In this document: positions 61,626 to 64,000 of the stretch, one piece after another
Layout: each line of letters starts with the position of its first letter
Position numbering within the stretch: the stretch's first letter is position 1
Source: Luteimonas sp. MC1825
GTDB lineage: Bacteria > Pseudomonadota > Gammaproteobacteria > Xanthomonadales > Xanthomonadaceae
Direction of reading: 5' to 3'
DNA length: 64,000 bases
Assembly: GCF_014764385.1 (NCBI RefSeq)
Contig: NZ_CP061714.1
Location: 1,178,001 to 1,242,000 of the forward strand
Position numbers and translations under genes: made by a program
Notes under the pieces: generated by a model
Databases searched by the model: none
Seen by the model: only the letters and a program-made list of their open reading frames with translations
Told to the model about the DNA's origin: nothing

Positions 61626-62675
61626 ATGGATATGGCGAACGTTGTCTCTCGCAAAGGCGCGAAGGGCGCGAAGGCCGCGGCGCGCGCGAAGGGCGCTGGT
61701 GCTGACGCAACTGTCGCTCGCCAGCGTGAGATCCAGGCGAAGGCAGATGCAGCCTCGAAGCGCGCGTCGAAGAAGCGTGCCGGCAAGAAGGCGGCGAAGA
61801 AGGCGACGCAGGCGGGGACGCGGCGGCAGCCGGAGAATCCGATGCCTGCGCAGCATCTGGCCAAGCCAGGTCACGAGCATGCGCTGGCGTTGGCGCCACG
61901 GTTCGAGGCGCCGGATTACGTCGGCAGTGGCAAGCTGGAGGGCATGGCGGCCATCATCACCGGCGGCGATTCCGGCATCGGCCGGGCGGTGGCGGTGCTG
62001 TTCGCACGCGAAGGCGCCGATGTGGCGGTGATGCACCTGGACGAAGACGAAGACGCCGCGGTGACAAAGCGCCACGTCGAGGCCGAAGGCCGCCGCTGCC
62101 TGGTGATCGCCGGCGATGTCCGCGATCCGAAATTCTGCAGGAAGGCCGTGCGCAAGGCGGTCAAGGCGTTCGGACGGCTGGACGTGCTGGTCAACAATGC
62201 CGCCTTCCAGCAGCACGTCGATCGCCTGGAAGATTTGGGCAACCGCCACCTGCAGGAGACGCTGCAGACCAATATCGCCGGCTACTTCCATATGGCGCGC
62301 GCCGCGCTGCCGCACATGGAGCGCGGTGCCAGCATCATCAACACCGGCTCCGAGACCGGCATCTTCGGCAGCCCGAAGCTGCTCGACTATTCCGCGACCA
62401 AGGGCGCGATCCACGCATTCACCATGTCGCTGGCGTCCAACCTGCTGGAGCGCGGCATCCGCGTGAACTGCGTGGCGCCAGGCCCGGTGTGGACGCCGCT
62501 CAACCCGGCCGACAAACCCGCCGAGGATGTCGCGGAGTTCGGCAAGGACAGCGACATGAAGCGCCCGGCGCAGCCGGAAGAGGTGTCGCCGGCGTACGTG
62601 TTCCTGGCGTCACCGGTGATGTCGTCGTACGTGAATGGCGTGATCCTGCCGGTGATGGGCGGGCCGCGTGGCTGA
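61626..62675 (+). CDS. Stress-type SDR oxidoreductase (YghA/GSP39-like) with repeat-like N-terminus
   Basis: 349 residues. The SDR part starts near residue 73 (MPAQHLAKPGHEHAL) and has the cofactor motif ITGGDSGIGRAVAVLFAREGA, VNNAA, and the catalytic Ser-Tyr-Lys set in INTGSETG...LDYSATKGAIHAF. This subgroup (YghA, general stress protein 39) acts on small aldehydes or alcohols. The first 70 residues are Lys/Ala/Arg-rich; the DNA at 61647-61673 resembles the octamer repeat family. The start could be ATG 61626 or 61632, or even 61842, which would omit the extension. Confidence 0.85.
   Translation: MDMANVVSRKGAKGAKAAARAKGAGADATVARQREIQAKADAASKRASKKRAGKKAAKKATQAGTRRQPENPMPAQHLAKPGHEHALALAPRFEAPDYVGSGKLEGMAAIITGGDSGIGRAVAVLFAREGADVAVMHLDEDEDAAVTKRHVEAEGRRCLVIAGDVRDPKFCRKAVRKAVKAFGRLDVLVNNAAFQQHVDRLEDLGNRHLQETLQTNIAGYFHMARAALPHMERGASIINTGSETGIFGSPKLLDYSATKGAIHAFTMSLASNLLERGIRVNCVAPGPVWTPLNPADKPAEDVAEFGKDSDMKRPAQPEEVSPAYVFLASPVMSSYVNGVILPVMGGPRG
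61647..61673 (+). repeat. Degenerate octamer repeat within a coding region
   Basis: TCTCGCAAAG, GCGCGAAG and GGCGCGAAG lie in tandem, one substitution and one extra base away from the family core. Here they encode SRKGAKGAK in frame. Either an old repeat was incorporated into the SDR gene or this is chance similarity from Lys/Ala-rich coding sequence. Confidence 0.45.
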
Positions 62676-62771
62676 TGCGCGCATCACGACAACGCGCGCG
62701 TGACGCCGAATTGACATGCAGCGCACGCGCCGTGGTCGAGCATCTGAGACCCCACCAGCGAGGCCACGACC

Positions 62772-62981
62772 ATGACCCAGCCTGACAAGAAGTCCGACGT
62801 CCTCAAGGACCGCCCCGCAGGCGAGGACGCCCACCGCGAACAGCGCGAGTACCCGCACGGCTCGGGCGACCGCAACACGGTCTCGCCCTCAGCACCGGAC
62901 GACGTGGATCGCAACTTCCACGGCGGCACGCAGCGCACCACCGAGTCCGACCCGAAGCCGCGCGACCCCGCGAAGCCTTAG
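62772..62981 (+). CDS. Small hydrophilic protein, probably disordered
   Basis: 69 residues, MTQPDKKSDVLKDRPAGEDAHRE and onward, with no hydrophobic segment and many Asp, Lys, Arg, Pro and Gly. It resembles stress-related hydrophilic proteins by composition only. It starts at an ATG 96 nt after the SDR gene, and its stop lies 8 nt before the convergent helicase gene. Confidence 0.65.
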   Translation: MTQPDKKSDVLKDRPAGEDAHREQREYPHGSGDRNTVSPSAPDDVDRNFHGGTQRTTESDPKPRDPAKP

Positions 62982-62989
62982 CCCGCGCG

Positions 62990-64000
62990 TCAGCCGATCA
63001 CGCGTTCGAACGGCGGCAGCGCATCGATGATGCGCTTGCCGTAGCGACGCGTAAGCAGGCGCGAGTCGAGGATGATGACGCGTCCGGTGTCGGTGGATGT
63101 GCGGATCAGGCGCCCGGCGAACTGGGTCAGCGTGCGCAGGGCATGCGGCACGGCGATCAGGTTGAAGGCGTTGTGGCCGCGGCTCTCCAGCCATTCGCCC
63201 AGCGTGGCGGTCTGCGGGTCTGTGGGCACGGAGAACGGCACCTGGGTGATCACCACCGTGGTGCAGGCCTCGCCGGGCAGGTCGAGGCCTTCGCCGAACG
63301 AGTTCAGGCCGAACAGCACCGAGCCCTTGCCCGCGGCGATGCGTGCGACATGGTCGGCCACTGTCTGCGACTTGTTGCCCATGCCCTGCACGAGGACCTG
63401 CTTGCGGCGCGCGTCGCACAACAGCTCCGCGACTTTTTCCATTTTCCAGCGCGAGGTGAACAGCACCATGCTGCCCTTGCCCCAGTCGAGCTCGCGCTCG
63501 AGGTAGTCGGCGACGGCCACGGGATGGCCTTCGCGATCGTCGGGCGTGGCCGGGAACTGCGGGATGACCAGTTGCGCCTGGCGCGGCAGGTCGAAAGGCG
63601 AGGGCAGGCTCACCATTTCGGCGTGGTCGGGCAGCCCGGTGTCGATGGCGAACGCCTGGAAGTCGCCGCCGCCGGTGAGCGTGGCCGATGTCATCACCAC
63701 CGAGTCGACGTCCTTCCACAGCAGCTGGCGCAGCACCTGCGCGGCCGACACCGGCGAGCAGTGGCAGACCAGGTCGCCGTCGCGGGCCTGCGTGAGCCAG
63801 CGCGCCATGGGCGGCTGCCCGTCGCGGTCTTCGCGCCGCCAGCCCGACCACAGCGCGTGCTGTTCCTCGACCATCTCCAGCGCCATGCCGAGATTGCGCT
63901 GCAGGCGCTCCTTGGCGGGATCGTCCTGCTTCGACTTGGCGACGATCTGCTGCGCGGAATGCACCCAGTTGAACAGGCTGCGCGTGTCGTCGCCGAGCGC
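62990..64000 (-). CDS. dinG: DinG-type ATP-dependent DNA helicase, 3' part
   Basis: The gene runs off the right edge; only about 337 C-terminal residues are seen. Helicase motifs in order: VVMTSATLTGGGDFQAF (motif III-like), GSMVLFTSRWKMEKVAELL (motif IV), SVLFGLNSFGEGLDLPGEACTTVVITQVPFSVPTDP (motif V) and LTQFAGRLIRTSTDTGRVIILDSRL (motif VI, QxxGRxIR). These match XPD/DinG family helicases that unwind forked DNA or R-loops. Fe-S Cys residues would lie upstream, outside the window. Confidence 0.9.
   Translation of the reverse strand, partial: ALGDDTRSLFNWVHSAQQIVAKSKQDDPAKERLQRNLGMALEMVEEQHALWSGWRREDRDGQPPMARWLTQARDGDLVCHCSPVSAAQVLRQLLWKDVDSVVMTSATLTGGGDFQAFAIDTGLPDHAEMVSLPSPFDLPRQAQLVIPQFPATPDDREGHPVAVADYLERELDWGKGSMVLFTSRWKMEKVAELLCDARRKQVLVQGMGNKSQTVADHVARIAAGKGSVLFGLNSFGEGLDLPGEACTTVVITQVPFSVPTDPQTATLGEWLESRGHNAFNLIAVPHALRTLTQFAGRLIRTSTDTGRVIILDSRLLTRRYGKRIIDALPPFERVIG

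Noticed and set aside
58848..62414. A 1188-codon open frame on the minus strand
   Set aside because: It lies antisense to ligD and the SDR gene, reads as Arg/Gln/His/Leu-rich sequence without domains, and is a product of high GC in opposite-strand codons.

Overview
This is a high-GC, gene-dense bacterial chromosome segment. Gene content and style point to a gammaproteobacterium of the Lysobacter/Luteimonas part of the Xanthomonadaceae: a Wza/Wzc-type exopolysaccharide cluster, an Oar-like TonB receptor, Ku plus LigD, and dispersed octamer repeats that translate as SREGAKARR-like tails. The placement is an inference from gene content, not a computed phylogeny.

Layout. (1) 1-235: the 3' end of tRNA-Gly, tRNA-Cys, and hairpin terminators. 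(2) 256-26713: a long plus-strand exopolysaccharide (EPS) cluster. It begins after a nested palindrome with a CpsB-type phosphatase, a Wza-like export lipoprotein and a Wzc-like tyrosine autokinase. Next come a membrane J-domain protein, a TPR protein and a small FecR-like secreted protein behind a sigma-54 promoter and a terminator. A Wzy/ligase-like protein, a TviB/WbpA-type sugar dehydrogenase, an acyltransferase, six glycosyltransferases, a FkbM methyltransferase, a GNAT-like protein, a flippase, a hexapeptide acetyltransferase, an AsnB-type amidotransferase, an EpsG-like second polymerase candidate and a VanZ protein follow. Most genes overlap by 1-8 nt. An AT-rich gap at 20.8-20.95 kb carries a good sigma-70 promoter. 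(3) 26766-33970: an accessory stretch with phosphomannomutase, a lipoprotein, a small outer-membrane barrel, hipBA and vapBC, seeded with at least twelve copies of a 26-bp period-8 repeat. One pair of inverted copies brackets a GxxExxY (PD-(D/E)XK-like) gene. Neighbouring pairs look like internally deleted derivatives of the same unit. (4) 33975-38851: a light and oxidative stress block. A FAS1-DUF378-photolyase operon diverges from a MerR-B12 (CarH/LitR-like) regulator, with TGTACA boxes between them; a catalase with an OxyR-like half-site follows. (5) 38928-42771: two nucleotide-sugar epimerases, a WecA-like initiating transferase, tRNA-Leu and a 59-residue conserved protein. (6) 42893-44521: a GltB-domain protein. 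(7) 44526-56058: a putative muropeptide/dipeptide utilisation locus (YkfC-like NlpC/P60, Ala-Glu epimerase, RpiR regulator and symporter on the minus strand; transglutaminase, TonB receptor and class-C serine hydrolase on the plus strand), then a DUF421 protein. (8) 56218-57934: an Hpt protein, a receiver-EAL phosphodiesterase and tRNA-Val. (9) 58085-64000: Ku, LigD, a stress-type SDR, a small hydrophilic protein and the 3' part of a DinG-type helicase that runs off the right edge.

How the parts fit. The dehydrogenase, two epimerases, phosphomannomutase and WecA-like transferase would supply and start sugar chains. The glycosyltransferase cluster builds and decorates the repeat unit; flippase and Wzy-type proteins move and polymerise it, and Wza/Wzc/CpsB control chain length and export. 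The most unusual item is the GxxExxY repeat unit with its mini-derivatives. It looks like a small mobile or homing-type element without a transposase.
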